A DNA stretch of 64,000 nucleotides, taken from contig CAWHNE010000003.1 of assembly GCA_963830485.1 (NCBI GenBank), positions 1 to 64,000 of the forward strand. Reading direction: 5' to 3'. The position numbers and the translations under genes are program-made. This DNA comes from CAIWHR01 sp963830485. Lineage in GTDB: Bacteria; Pseudomonadota; Gammaproteobacteria; Burkholderiales; Casimicrobiaceae. Under the pieces are notes generated by a model, which ran no database searches, was not told the DNA's origin, and worked only from the letters and a program-made list of their open reading frames with translations. Below, one piece after another: positions 9,526-18,382 of the stretch (position 1 is the stretch's first letter; every line of letters starts with the position of its first letter).

Positions 9526-9806
9526 AGCGCATGCCTCGGCCGTGTCGATCGATGTAGTTGTACATCTCAACCGTCGCGGGCCAGCGGCAACAGCGACTGA
9601 CGTTTGGCAATGACGGCTTCTGCGGGCGGCCTCTTCGAACGCCGCTACAGTCCGGCTTTGTAGATCGCAATCGCAGACGGCTCGGAAAGAGCCGGCGCCC
9701 CAGGGTCTGACCTCGACCGGCGTTGTCGACGCCGCCAAGGCATCCGACCGACGGCGTCCGTAATGGCTGGACCGAGGGTCGGAGGTCCGGCCCGGCCTCA
9801 AACGGC
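9526..9806. other. Non-coding stretch, nothing recognised
   Basis: Between the duplicated upstream region and the end of hemN I see no convincing gene, RNA or regulatory site. The overlapping open frames have no recognisable protein content. Confidence 0.5.
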
Positions 9807-11204
9807 TCAGATCACGCGGGAGTATTGCGCCTTCTGCTGCGCCTCGCGCAGATAGCGGTCGAAGTGCATGGCGACGGTCCGCACGAGGAGCCGCCCGCGC
9901 ATCGTGACCTTGAGGTCGCGCTTGCCGAGGACCACGAGCCCATCCTCCGCGAGCGGCGCGAGCGAGGCGAGATCGGGCGCGAAGTACTCGGGGAAGTCGA
10001 TGCCGTAGTGCGCGCCGAGCGCCGCGAAGTCGAGCTCGAAGTTGCACATGAGCTTCTGGATCACGTCGCGGCGGATGAGGTCGTCGGCGTTCAACTCCAC
10101 GCCGCGCATCACCGGCAGCGCGCCGGCGTCGAGCTTGTCGTAGTACTCGTCGAGCGTCTTCACGTTCGCCACGTACGACGCGCCGACCTTGCCGATCGCC
10201 GAGATGCCGAACGCCAGCATGTCGCAGTCCGGCTTCGTCGAGTAGCCCTGGAAGTTGCGGTGGAGCTTCCGCTGCGCCTGCGCGACTGCGAGCTCGTCCC
10301 CCGGCTTCGCGAAGTGGTCCATCCCGATGTACACGTACCCGGCCGCTCCGAGCTTCTCGATCGCGAGCGCGAGGATCGCGAGCTTCGTCTCGGGCGCGGG
10401 CAGGAGGTCGACGTCGATGCGCCGCTGCGGCTTGAACAGGTGCGGGACGTGCGCGTAGCTGTAGAGCGCGATGCGATCGGGCGCGGCGTCGATCACCTTG
10501 TCCAGCGTCACGCTGAACCCGGCGACCGTCTGCTTCGGCAGCCCGTAGATCAGGTCCACGTTCACCGAGACGAAGCCGTTCGCGCGAGCGGCGTCGATCA
10601 CCGTCATCGTCTCGGCTTCCGTCTGGATCCGGTTGACCGCCTGCTGCACCTCCGGGTCGAAGTCCTGAATGCCGACCGAGATCCGGTTGAAGCCGAGCCG
10701 CCCGAGGAAGGCGACCGTGTCAGCGGTGACCTTGCGCGGGTCGACCTCGATCGAGACCTCGGCGTCGGGCGCGAAGTCGAAGTGGCCGCGCAGCATCCCC
10801 ATCAGCGTCGACATCTCGTCCCGCGCGAGGAACGTCGGCGTGCCGCCGCCCAGATGCACCTGCTCGACCTTCGGGCTGCCCTCGATCAGGCCGGCGACGA
10901 TCTCGATCTCGCGGCCGACGTACTTGATGTACTTGGCGCTGCGCCCGTGATCCTTCGTGATCACCTTGTTGCACGCGCAGTAGTAGCAGATCGTGTTGCA
11001 GAACGGGATGTGCACGTACAGCGACAGCGGCGCCGTCGGGCGCTCCTGGTTGCGGGCGTGCAGCGCGTTGACGTAGCTCTCGGCCGTGACGCCGGCGTGA
11101 AAGCGGTCTGCGGTGGGATACGAGGTGTAGCGAGGACCGAAGCCGTCGTACTTCTTCACCAGGGCGGTGTCGAGGACGAGGTCGGCTGCAGCGGCAATGG
11201 CCAT
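9807..11204 (-). CDS. hemN: Oxygen-independent coproporphyrinogen III dehydrogenase
   Basis: A 465-residue radical-SAM enzyme that oxidatively decarboxylates coproporphyrinogen III to protoporphyrinogen IX in anaerobic heme synthesis, in the cytoplasm. The cluster-binding motif CNTICYYCACNK lies early in the protein, after KYDGFGPRYTSYPTADRF. HLGGGTPT and the long C-terminal domain are typical of true HemN rather than the shorter HemW. Length fits the family (about 455-460). The open frame extends upstream, but I chose ATG 11204 because GGGAG precedes it and the family N-terminus starts there. An FNR/Anr-like site sits about 70 bases upstream, fitting induction at low oxygen. Confidence 0.95.
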   Translation of the reverse strand: MAIAAAADLVLDTALVKKYDGFGPRYTSYPTADRFHAGVTAESYVNALHARNQERPTAPLSLYVHIPFCNTICYYCACNKVITKDHGRSAKYIKYVGREIEIVAGLIEGSPKVEQVHLGGGTPTFLARDEMSTLMGMLRGHFDFAPDAEVSIEVDPRKVTADTVAFLGRLGFNRISVGIQDFDPEVQQAVNRIQTEAETMTVIDAARANGFVSVNVDLIYGLPKQTVAGFSVTLDKVIDAAPDRIALYSYAHVPHLFKPQRRIDVDLLPAPETKLAILALAIEKLGAAGYVYIGMDHFAKPGDELAVAQAQRKLHRNFQGYSTKPDCDMLAFGISAIGKVGASYVANVKTLDEYYDKLDAGALPVMRGVELNADDLIRRDVIQKLMCNFELDFAALGAHYGIDFPEYFAPDLASLAPLAEDGLVVLGKRDLKVTMRGRLLVRTVAMHFDRYLREAQQKAQYSRVI

Positions 11205-11274
11205 GGCAGCTCCCGATAAGCGGACGTACTCCCGCGAATGAGAGCGATTGTCACCGGCTCCGTGACAGGCCGCC

Positions 11275-11288
11275 TTGACCGAAATCAA
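11275..11288. promoter_or_regulatory. FNR/Anr-type box upstream of hemN
   Basis: TTGAC-CGAA-ATCAA is one mismatch from the FNR/Anr palindrome TTGAT-N4-ATCAA. It lies in the divergent region between hemN (start 11204) and the gene at 11450. Anaerobic control of hemN by FNR-family regulators is well known, so hemN is the likely target. Confidence 0.7.
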
Positions 11289-11449
11289 CGGTCCGGACCG
11301 GGCCGGACATCGCGGCCGGGGCGGATCGGTGCCCTCCGCGGGCGTCACGCCCGGCGGGGAAACCGGTGTAGTCTGGCGTCCCGGCCCAGGCACCGGGCGG
11401 ATGCGCAGCGCGCGCCCGCCTTTCCGACAATATCAACAACGGAGGTCCG

Positions 11450-12322
11450 ATGAACACGATTCGCACGACGCTCGCCGTCACTGCCCTTGGAATCGGTAGC
11501 CTGTTCGGCTGCGCCGCCGCCCAGACGATCGACAACAGCGCCATCGGCAAGCCCGAGTTCCGCGAGCACAAGGCCACCTACGGGCTCGTCTACCGCCTGC
11601 CGAAGGACGTGACGGACATCCTCGACAGCAAGATCTACCCTCCGCTGCGCGAGCGCCTCGTGAAGCTGGGCCTCGTCGCCGAGGCGAGGACGTTCAACCT
11701 GCAGCACGTGACCGTCGTGCACCTCCACAACGCCGACCCGTCGACGCCGCGGAGGATGCTGGAGGCGCTGCCCAAGGTGCCGCCGGTCCTCAAGCTCACG
11801 CTGAAGAACTTCTACAACACGGAGGCGTCCGCCGGCGCCGGCGCGCCGTGGTGGTTCGACCTCGGCATCGTGAAGAGCGGGCAGGGCTACACGGACATGA
11901 TGGCCTACAACACGGTCGCCACGGCCGCGCTGACGCCGTTGCGCGACGGGCCGCTGCCGCGGGTGACGGGGCCGGTGTACGCGAAGATGGGCGATCCGGC
12001 GCGCGAGCTCGTCGCCACAGTCGGCGTGAGCGGCGTCAACGTGATCAAGGACGGCAAGGAGACCGCGTCGCACAACCCGCACAACACGCTCGTGTACAGC
12101 ATGACGAAGTACGATGCGCGGATCCAGGCGGCGATGAAGGAAGTGGCCGACGAGATGAACCGGATCCTGCCGAACGGCATCGACACGCAGTTCACCGACG
12201 TGTCGATCGTCGAGATCGGCTTCATGGGCAACGTGCTGCGGGAGTTCTACCGGATCAGCCTCGCGGACGGCTCGGCCTGGGACGTGACGAGCGGGCAGTC
12301 GGTGAAGTTCGGGCCGAGATAG
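11450..12322 (+). CDS. Exported 2H-phosphoesterase-like protein
   Basis: A 290-residue protein with an N-terminal signal sequence (hydrophobic stretch to LFGC at 18-21, then AAAQT). The cysteine could make it a lipoprotein, or it could be cut at CAAA-Q. Two motifs of the form H-x-T-x are visible, HVTV at 86-89 and HNTL at 211-214, spaced as in the 2H phosphoesterase superfamily (2'-5' RNA ligase/CPDase fold), where the two histidines act on 2',3'-cyclic or similar phosphates. A periplasmic location would be unusual for that superfamily. The gene follows GGAGG closely and converges on urtE with 12 bases between stops. Superfamily call is motif-based; the substrate is unknown. Confidence 0.6.
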   Translation: MNTIRTTLAVTALGIGSLFGCAAAQTIDNSAIGKPEFREHKATYGLVYRLPKDVTDILDSKIYPPLRERLVKLGLVAEARTFNLQHVTVVHLHNADPSTPRRMLEALPKVPPVLKLTLKNFYNTEASAGAGAPWWFDLGIVKSGQGYTDMMAYNTVATAALTPLRDGPLPRVTGPVYAKMGDPARELVATVGVSGVNVIKDGKETASHNPHNTLVYSMTKYDARIQAAMKEVADEMNRILPNGIDTQFTDVSIVEIGFMGNVLREFYRISLADGSAWDVTSGQSVKFGPR

Positions 12323-12334
12323 CGCCCAGCCGGC

Positions 12335-13027
12335 TCAGACGGTCAGGCAGGCCCGGACGCCGTCGGCGTCCATGTCGGCGCCCTTCCCCGCCTTGACGAC
12401 CTCGCCGCGGGACAGGACGACGTAGCGGTCGGCGAGCGAGCGCGCGAAGTCGTAGTACTGCTCGACCAGCAGGATCGCCATGCGGCCTTCGGCGGCGAGC
12501 GTGCGGATCGCGCGCTCGATGTCCTTGATGATCGACGGCTGGATGCCTTCGGTCGGCTCGTCCAGCACGAGGAGCTTGGGCTCCATCGCGAGCGCGCGGC
12601 CGATCGCGAGCTGCTGCTGCTGGCCGCCCGAGAGGTCGCCGCCGCGCCGGTGCAGCATGTCCTTCAACACGGGAAACATCTCGAAGATGCGCTCCGGAAC
12701 CGGCGCGCGCGCGGGCCGCGTGGCGAGTCCGAGCCGGAGATTCTCGAGCACGGTGAGCCGCGGAAAGATCTCGCGGCCCTGCGGCACGTAGCCCAGGCCC
12801 AGCCGCGCGCGCTCGTGCGGCGGCAGCTTCGTGACGTCGGTGCCGTCGAAGCGGATCGCGCCCGAGCGCGCCGGCAGGAGGCCCGCGAGGCACTTGAGCA
12901 GCGTCGTCTTGCCGACGCCGTTGCGGCCGAGGATCGCCGTGACGGCGCCGGACGGCGCCTCGAAGGCGACGTCGCGCAGCGTGTGGCTGCCGCCGTAGTA
13001 CTGGTTGAGCGCGGAAACGGTCAGCAT
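12335..13027 (-). CDS. urtE: Urea ABC transporter ATP-binding protein UrtE
   Basis: A 230-residue ABC ATPase of the branched-chain amino acid/urea family. Walker A is GRNGVGKTTLLK, the signature is LSGGQQQQLAIGRAL, and Walker B ends in LLVLDEPTEGIQPSI, a form typical of UrtE/LivF. It is the last gene of urtABCDE. With UrtD it would energise urea uptake through the UrtB-UrtC membrane pair. I chose ATG 13027, directly before LTVSALNQYYGGS; the longer open frame upstream overlaps urtD. Nine bases separate it from urtD. Confidence 0.93.
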   Translation of the reverse strand: MLTVSALNQYYGGSHTLRDVAFEAPSGAVTAILGRNGVGKTTLLKCLAGLLPARSGAIRFDGTDVTKLPPHERARLGLGYVPQGREIFPRLTVLENLRLGLATRPARAPVPERIFEMFPVLKDMLHRRGGDLSGGQQQQLAIGRALAMEPKLLVLDEPTEGIQPSIIKDIERAIRTLAAEGRMAILLVEQYYDFARSLADRYVVLSRGEVVKAGKGADMDADGVRACLTV

Positions 13028-13035
13028 GGCGCAGC

Positions 13036-13860
13036 TCAGCGTCCCAGATAGACCTCGACGACGCGCGGGTCCGCCTGCACGACCTCCATCGGGCCCTCGG
13101 CGAGCACGCTGCCCTCGTGCAGCACCGTGACCTTGCGCGCGATCCGCGCGATGAAGTCCATGTCGTGCTCGACGACGACGACCGAGTGACGCCCCGCGAG
13201 CGTCTGGCAGAGCTCGGCGGTGCGCATCGTCTCCTCGTCGGTCATGCCCGCGACCGGCTCGTCGAGGAGCAGGAGACGCGGTTCCTGAATCAAGAGCATC
13301 CCGATCTCGAGCCACTGCTTCTGCCCGTGCGACAGGAGGCCCGCGATGCGGTCGGCCGCGTCGGCGAGCTGGATCAGCACGAGCGTTTCCCCGATCCGGT
13401 CGAGGTCGACGGCCGAGAGCTTCGCGCGCAGCGTACGGCGCACGCGCTTGTCGGCCTTCATCGCGAGCTCGAGGTTCTCGAACACCGTGTGTCGCTCGAA
13501 CACCGTCGGCTTCTGGAACTTGCGCCCGATGCCGGCGTGGGCGATCTCCGCCTCGGTCATCGTCGTCAGGTCGATCGTCTGCCCGAAGAACACGGTGCCC
13601 GCATCGGGCCGCGTCTTGCCGGTGATCACGTCCATCATCGTCGTCTTGCCGGCGCCGTTCGGGCCGATGATGCAGCGCAGCTCGCCGTCCTCGATCGTGA
13701 GCGACAGGTCGTCGAGCGCCCGGAACCCGTCGAAGCTCACGGTGATTCCGTCGAGATAGAGGATCGGCCCGTGGGTCGTGTCGACGCCCGCGCCGGCGAC
13801 GCGCATCCCCGCCTGCGCGATGCCCGCGGATCCGCTGTCGACCGTGTGGAGCGCGCTCAC
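13036..13860 (-). CDS. urtD: Urea ABC transporter ATP-binding protein UrtD
   Basis: A 274-residue ABC ATPase. Walker A is GPNGAGKTTMMDVITGKTRP, the signature is LSHGQKQWLEIGMLL, and Walker B is LLLLDEPVAGMTDEE; the LSHGQKQ form is characteristic of UrtD. The family core starts at about residue 30, so the protein has a short extra N-terminal tail. The start is the GTG at 13860, which overlaps the urtC stop by four bases (GTGA), suggesting translational coupling. Confidence 0.93.
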   Translation of the reverse strand: MSALHTVDSGSAGIAQAGMRVAGAGVDTTHGPILYLDGITVSFDGFRALDDLSLTIEDGELRCIIGPNGAGKTTMMDVITGKTRPDAGTVFFGQTIDLTTMTEAEIAHAGIGRKFQKPTVFERHTVFENLELAMKADKRVRRTLRAKLSAVDLDRIGETLVLIQLADAADRIAGLLSHGQKQWLEIGMLLIQEPRLLLLDEPVAGMTDEETMRTAELCQTLAGRHSVVVVEHDMDFIARIARKVTVLHEGSVLAEGPMEVVQADPRVVEVYLGR

Positions 13861-14988
13861 GGCGCGGCCTTGCGCCACGGCCGGCGCGCGAGGCCGATCA
13901 CGCCCGCCGGCAGGAACAGCGTGACGACGATGAACAGGAGACCCAGGAAGAACAGCCAGAACTCCGGGAACGCCTGCGTGAACCAGCTCTTCGCGCCGTT
14001 GACGACGAACGCGCCGGCGATCGGGCCGAGCAGCGTGCCGCGGCCGCCCACCGCCGTCCAGATCGCGATCTCGATCGAGTTCGCCGGCGACATCTCGCCG
14101 GGATTGATGATGCCGACCTGCGGCACGTAGAGCGCGCCCGCGATTCCGCACAGGACCGCCGACAGCGTGAAGACGAAGACCTTGTACCAGAGCGGGTTGT
14201 AGCCGATGAACATCGCCCGGCTCTCGGCGTCCCGGATCGCGGTCAGCACGCGGCCGAGCCGCGAGGTCACGATGAAGCGACACAGCAGGAGCGATGCGAG
14301 CAGCACGACCCCGGTGGCGATGAAGAGCGCGGCGCGCGTCCCGGGCGCGGCGATCGGGTAGCCCGAGGATGCGCTTGAAGTCGGTGAATCCGTTGTTGCC
14401 GCCGAACCCCGTGTCGTTGCGGAAGAAGAGCAGCATGAACGCGTAGGTCAGCGCCTGCGTGATGATCGAGAAGTAGACGCCCTTGATACGCGAGCGAAAC
14501 GCGAAGAACCCGAACACGAACGCGAGGAGCCCCGGCACCAGCACGACGAGCAGCGCCGCGTACCAGAACTGATCGGTGAAGCTCCAGTACCACGGGTACG
14601 CCTTCCAGTCGAGGAACACCATGAAGTCGGGGAGGTCGCTGTGGTAGACGCCATCGCGCCCGATCGAGCGCATCAGGTACATGCCCATCGCGTAGCCGCC
14701 GAGCGCGAAGAAGAGGCCGTGGCCCAGCGACAGGATGCCGGCGTAACCCCAGATCAGGTCGAGCGCGAGCGCGACGATCGCGTAGCACATGATCTTGCCG
14801 ACGAGCGTGATGAAGTAATCCGACAGATGCAGCGGGTGCGTCGCGGGCAGCCACAGGTACGCGGAGGGCAGCAGCACCAGCGCGACGTAGGCGACGACGA
14901 CGAGCGCGATCCAGCCGGGGCGCGTCAGTACCGGGTGCTCGGGCGCCTTGACCGGCACGCGCAGCGGCAGGGGGAGCGGAGCGTTCAC
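13857..14988 (-). CDS. urtC: Urea ABC transporter permease UrtC (one-base frameshift)
   Basis: A polytopic inner-membrane permease of the LivM/UrtC type. The N-terminal part carries LDLIWGYAGILSLGHGLFFALGGYAMGMYLM; the C-terminal part carries GYNPLWYKVFVFTLSAVLCGIAGALYV. The two halves are in different frames: one extra C in the CCC at 14362-14364 shifts the frame, and removing it gives a normal 376-residue protein. The start is probably the GTG at 14988, 22 bases after the urtB stop, but no clear ribosome site is seen there. The break is most likely a sequence error, since all the other transporter genes are intact. Confidence 0.88.
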
Positions 14989-15010
14989 GATAGCCAGAGG
15001 GAGCCGGCGC

Positions 15011-16741
15011 TCACCCTTCCGCCATCCGGCCCTTGAGGGCGAAGAGCCCCTGCGGCCGCTTCTGGATGAAGACGATGATGAACACGAGCACCGCGATCTT
15101 CGCGAGCACGGCACCCGACCACGCCTCGAGCAGCTTGTTGACGATCCCGAGGCCGAGCGCCGCGTAGACGGTTCCGGCGAGCTGTCCGACCCCGCCCAGC
15201 ACGACGACCATGAACGAGTCGACGATGTAGCTCTGCCCCAGGTCCGGCCCGACGTTCCCGACCTGCGACAGCGCGCAGCCTGCGAGTCCGGCAATGCCGG
15301 AGCCCAGCCCGAACGCGTACATGTCGACGCGATGGGTCGGCACGCCGAGCGCGCCCGCCATCCCCCGGTTCTGCGTGACGCCGCGGACGAAGAGCCCAAG
15401 GCGCGTGCGCGTGAGGAGCAGCCAGATCAGCGTCACGACGGCCGCGGCGAAGACGATGATCGCGATCCGGTTCCATGGCAGCACGAGGTTGGGCATGAGC
15501 TCGATCCCGCCCGACATCCACGACGGATTCTCGACCTGCACGTTCTGCGCGCCGAACACGGTGCGCGTCGACTGGATCAGGACGAGGCTGATCCCCCAGG
15601 TGGCGAGCAGCGTCTCGAGCGGCCGGCCGTAGAGGAATTGGATGACGGTACGCTCCAACACCATGCCGGCGACCGCCGACGCCGCGAACGCCGCCGGGAT
15701 CGCGGCGACCAGGTAGAAATCGAACGCCTGCGGCAGGTGCGTGCGAAACGCGTTCTGAACGACGTAGGTCGCGTAGGCGCCGATCATGATGAGCTCGCCA
15801 TGCGCCATGTTGATGACGCCCATCAGCCCGTAGGTGATCGCGAGCCCGAGTGCGGCGAGCAGCAGGATGCTGCCGAGGCTCACCCCGCTGAAGATGCGTC
15901 CAATCGTCTCGCCGGTCGAGAGCCGCCCCTCGATCTCGCGCAGCGACCGGTCGGCCTCCGCGCGCACGTCGCCGTCGGGCTCGACGAAGTCGGCGCCCTT
16001 CTTTTCGAGGAGCGGCAGCAGTAGCGTCTTCGTGTTGGGATCGCGGCTCTCGGCGAGCGCACGGATCGCGGCGATGCGCAGGTCCTTGTCGGAGCTCGAC
16101 AGGCGGATCATCGCCTGCGTGAGCGCAAGGAGCGCCTTGATCTCGGCGTCCTGCTCCTGCGCCATGGCGCGCTCGACCGCGGGCAGCATTGTCTCGTCGG
16201 CCCCGCCCTGCAGCTCCTTCGCGGCGGCGACCCGGACGGCGCGGTCCGGATCGGTCAGCCTGAGCGCGGCGATCGCCGTGGCGAGCACGCGGCGGACGCG
16301 ATTGTTGAGCACGAGGTCGTCGCGCGAATCCGGCAGCGGCGACACGCTCTTGCCAGTCACGAGGTCCGTCGCCTTGCCGTCCCTGACCCACAGGACCTGC
16401 TCGCCCGCCGTCTGCACCTCGCCGTCGGCGAGTGCCTGCAGCACCGTGAGCGCCTCGGCGTTGCCCTGGGTCACGAGGGTCGCGATCGCGCGGACCTTGT
16501 CGTCGTTCTCGCCGAAGGCAAGGTCGCGCGCAAGCTCGGGCGCGACGGTCAGCGCCAAGGCCGCCGCCGGTACCACGAACGCGGCGGTCAACGCGAACGC
16601 CGCGAGTGCGAACCGGAATGCTGCGCTCCCGCGCCACGCCCGTCGTGCCCGCGGACGCGGGGACCCAGTGGCGTTCGTCGAAAGACGCTGGATTCCCGCC
16701 TTCGCGGGAATGACGGCACTCGGATTTCCACCATCAAGCAT
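15011..16741 (-). CDS. urtB: Urea ABC transporter permease UrtB with HEAT-like N-terminal domain
   Basis: A 576-residue protein. UrtB proteins are longer than LivH because they carry an N-terminal periplasmic helical domain. Here it runs from a signal-like segment (FALAAFALTAAFVVPAAALAL) to about residue 285, with repeated helices such as RAVRVAAAKELQGGADE. The LivH-like permease follows (LGLAITYGLMGVINMAHGELIMIGAYATYV). The first ~18 codons run through the repeat at 16692-16711 and read VIPAKAGIQ. That tail looks accidental, so the real start may be an alternative codon further in; ATG 16741 is only the longest option. Confidence 0.92.
   Translation of the reverse strand: MLDGGNPSAVIPAKAGIQRLSTNATGSPRPRARRAWRGSAAFRFALAAFALTAAFVVPAAALALTVAPELARDLAFGENDDKVRAIATLVTQGNAEALTVLQALADGEVQTAGEQVLWVRDGKATDLVTGKSVSPLPDSRDDLVLNNRVRRVLATAIAALRLTDPDRAVRVAAAKELQGGADETMLPAVERAMAQEQDAEIKALLALTQAMIRLSSSDKDLRIAAIRALAESRDPNTKTLLLPLLEKKGADFVEPDGDVRAEADRSLREIEGRLSTGETIGRIFSGVSLGSILLLAALGLAITYGLMGVINMAHGELIMIGAYATYVVQNAFRTHLPQAFDFYLVAAIPAAFAASAVAGMVLERTVIQFLYGRPLETLLATWGISLVLIQSTRTVFGAQNVQVENPSWMSGGIELMPNLVLPWNRIAIIVFAAAVVTLIWLLLTRTRLGLFVRGVTQNRGMAGALGVPTHRVDMYAFGLGSGIAGLAGCALSQVGNVGPDLGQSYIVDSFMVVVLGGVGQLAGTVYAALGLGIVNKLLEAWSGAVLAKIAVLVFIIVFIQKRPQGLFALKGRMAEG
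16692..16711. repeat. REP-like palindrome (IPAKAGIQ type)
   Basis: An 8-bp stem (ATTCCCGC / GCGGGAAT) with a CTTC loop, flanked by the usual GTCAT and CCAG ends. Copies of this element are scattered in many proteobacterial genomes and read VIPAKAGIQ when translated. Here it falls at the annotated 5' end of urtB. Confidence 0.85.
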
Positions 16742-16834
16742 TGTCGTTAAGCTCGAGATTCACGCGAAAACGCCGCGGGCGGCAGCCAGTGATCGGAAGC
16801 TACCGCCCGCGGCGCACTGCTGGTCAGCCCCGCG

Positions 16835-18103
16835 CTACTTCTTGTCGGGCTCGTCCTTCTTCTTCTCGTTGCCCTCGATGTACTGGCTCCACGGCTGCGC
16901 GCGGATCGGACCGTTCGTCTTCCAGACGACGTTGAACTGCCCGTTGCCCTGGATCTCGCCGATGAACACCGGCTTCCACAGATGGTGGTTCTTCTCGTCC
17001 ATCTTGACCTCGAAGCCGTCGGGCGCGTTGAACTTCTGGCCGCCGGTGGCCGCGATGACCTTGTCGGGCTCGATCGATTTTGCCTTCTCGACCGCCTGCT
17101 TCCACATGTGGATGCCGATGTACGTCGCTTCCATCGGGTCGTTCGTCAGCGGCTTGTCGGCGCCCGGGAGCTTCTTGGCCTTGGCATAGTCGGCCCACTT
17201 CTTCTTGAAGCCCTCGTTGACCGGGTTCTTGAGCGACATGAAGTAATTCCACGCCGCGAGATGGCCGACCAGCGGTTTCGTGTCGACGCCGCGGAGCTCT
17301 TCCTCACCCACCGAGAACGCCACGACCGGGACATCGGTTGCCTTGAGGCCCGCATTGCCGAGCTCCTTGTAGAACGGTACGTTCGAGTCGCCGTTGATCG
17401 TCGACACCACGGCCGTCTTGCCGCCGGCGGCGAACTTCTTGATGTCGGCGACGATCGTCTGGTAGTCGGCGTGTCCGAACGGCGTGTACGTCTCCATGAT
17501 GTCCTTCTCGGCGACGCCCTTCGACTTCAGGAACGCGCGCAGGATCTTGTTCGTCGTGCGCGGGTACACGTAGTCGGTGCCGAGCAGCACCCAGCGCTTC
17601 GCGCCGCCGCCTTCCTTGCCCATCAGGTACTCGACGGCGGGAATCGCCTGCTGGTTCGGCGCGGCCCCCGTGTAGAAGACGTTCTTCGAGAGCTCCTCGC
17701 CTTCGTACTGCACCGGGTAGAAGAGCAGCCCATTGAGCTCCTCGAACACCGGCAGCACCGACTTGCGCGAAACCGACGTCCAGCAGCCGAACACGACGGC
17801 GACCTTGTCCTGCGTCAAGAGCTGGCGCGCTTTTTCGGCGAACAGCGGCCAGTTCGACGCCGGGTCGACGACGACCGCCTCGAGTTTCTTGCCCATCACG
17901 CCGCCTTGCGCGTTGATCTCGTCGATCGTCATCAGCGCGACGTCCTTCAGGACCGTCTCGCTGATCGCCATCGTGCCCGACAGCGAATGGAGCACGCCGA
18001 CCTTGATGGTGTCGGCTGCCCCGGCCGTGACGGCGGCGCTCAACGCGACCGTCGCCAGCGTTGCCGAAAGCGCGAGCCGCTGAATGAATTTCCTGCGTTG
18101 CAT
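16835..18103 (-). CDS. urtA: Urea ABC transporter substrate-binding protein UrtA
   Basis: A 422-residue periplasmic binding protein. A twin-arginine-like N-terminus (MQRRKFIQRLALSATL) and signal peptide end at TAGAADTIKVGVLHSLSG. Hallmarks of UrtA follow: GTMAISET, WPLFAEKARQLL, VFGCWTSVSRKSVLPV and LLFYPVQYEGEE. It binds urea or short amides and delivers them to UrtBC. ATG 18103 begins the signal peptide; the longer open frame has no sense upstream. urtB follows after 93 bases. The upstream region has a candidate sigma-54 promoter, which would fit nitrogen control. Confidence 0.95.
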   Translation of the reverse strand: MQRRKFIQRLALSATLATVALSAAVTAGAADTIKVGVLHSLSGTMAISETVLKDVALMTIDEINAQGGVMGKKLEAVVVDPASNWPLFAEKARQLLTQDKVAVVFGCWTSVSRKSVLPVFEELNGLLFYPVQYEGEELSKNVFYTGAAPNQQAIPAVEYLMGKEGGGAKRWVLLGTDYVYPRTTNKILRAFLKSKGVAEKDIMETYTPFGHADYQTIVADIKKFAAGGKTAVVSTINGDSNVPFYKELGNAGLKATDVPVVAFSVGEEELRGVDTKPLVGHLAAWNYFMSLKNPVNEGFKKKWADYAKAKKLPGADKPLTNDPMEATYIGIHMWKQAVEKAKSIEPDKVIAATGGQKFNAPDGFEVKMDEKNHHLWKPVFIGEIQGNGQFNVVWKTNGPIRAQPWSQYIEGNEKKKDEPDKK

Positions 18104-18201
18104 GGAGGTCCCCGTATTCAGGTTCGAGATGACTGCGCCCGTTGTCGTTCGAGCTCCGCCGCCTTTTCGCCACTCGCGCCGGAACTCTGCATTGATGCAT
18201 C

Positions 18202-18216
18202 GCACAATCCATGCCA
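18202..18216 (-). promoter_or_regulatory. Candidate sigma-54 promoter of urtA
   Basis: The minus strand reads TGGCATGGATTGTGC, with GG and GC separated by ten bases as at -24/-12 of sigma-54 promoters (consensus TGGCACG-N4-TTGC), about 99 bases before the urtA start. The -12 half is imperfect. Confidence 0.5.
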
Positions 18217-18324
18217 CGCGCGGCGCAATGCGAGCGAGCGCAGGGAATTCAATGCGTTACACGTGATGTCTCGCGCGACCCGGCTACCGCATGGCGTGAC
18301 CGCCGCTGCGGTGATCACCAAAGG

Positions 18325-18350
18325 GGTGCGCGATCATTTCGGCGCGCACC
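18325..18350. repeat. Perfect inverted repeat upstream of urtA
   Basis: GGTGCGCG and CGCGCACC, 8 bp each, are separated by ten bases. Its place 110 bases upstream of the candidate sigma-54 promoter would suit an activator site. The arms are inside-out compared with the usual NtrC site (GCAC...GTGC), so the regulator is not identified. Confidence 0.5.
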
Positions 18351-18382
18351 AGATTGGACGCGCCCGAAATGCGATCGCGGCG

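Noticed and set aside
9681..9700. Small GGCTC...GAGCC hairpin as a terminator or RNA
   Set aside because: Only five base pairs and no T-run; expected by chance at this GC content.
14267..14988. urtC as a genuine pseudogene
   Set aside because: A single extra C in a CCC run accounts for the break, and the other four transporter genes are intact; error is more likely.
18118..18321. 67-residue open frame on the minus strand upstream of urtA
   Set aside because: No recognisable sequence, and it overlaps the candidate promoter elements.
18325..18350. NtrC binding site
   Set aside because: The arms are in the opposite arrangement to the usual GCAC...GTGC site; kept only as an unnamed inverted repeat.
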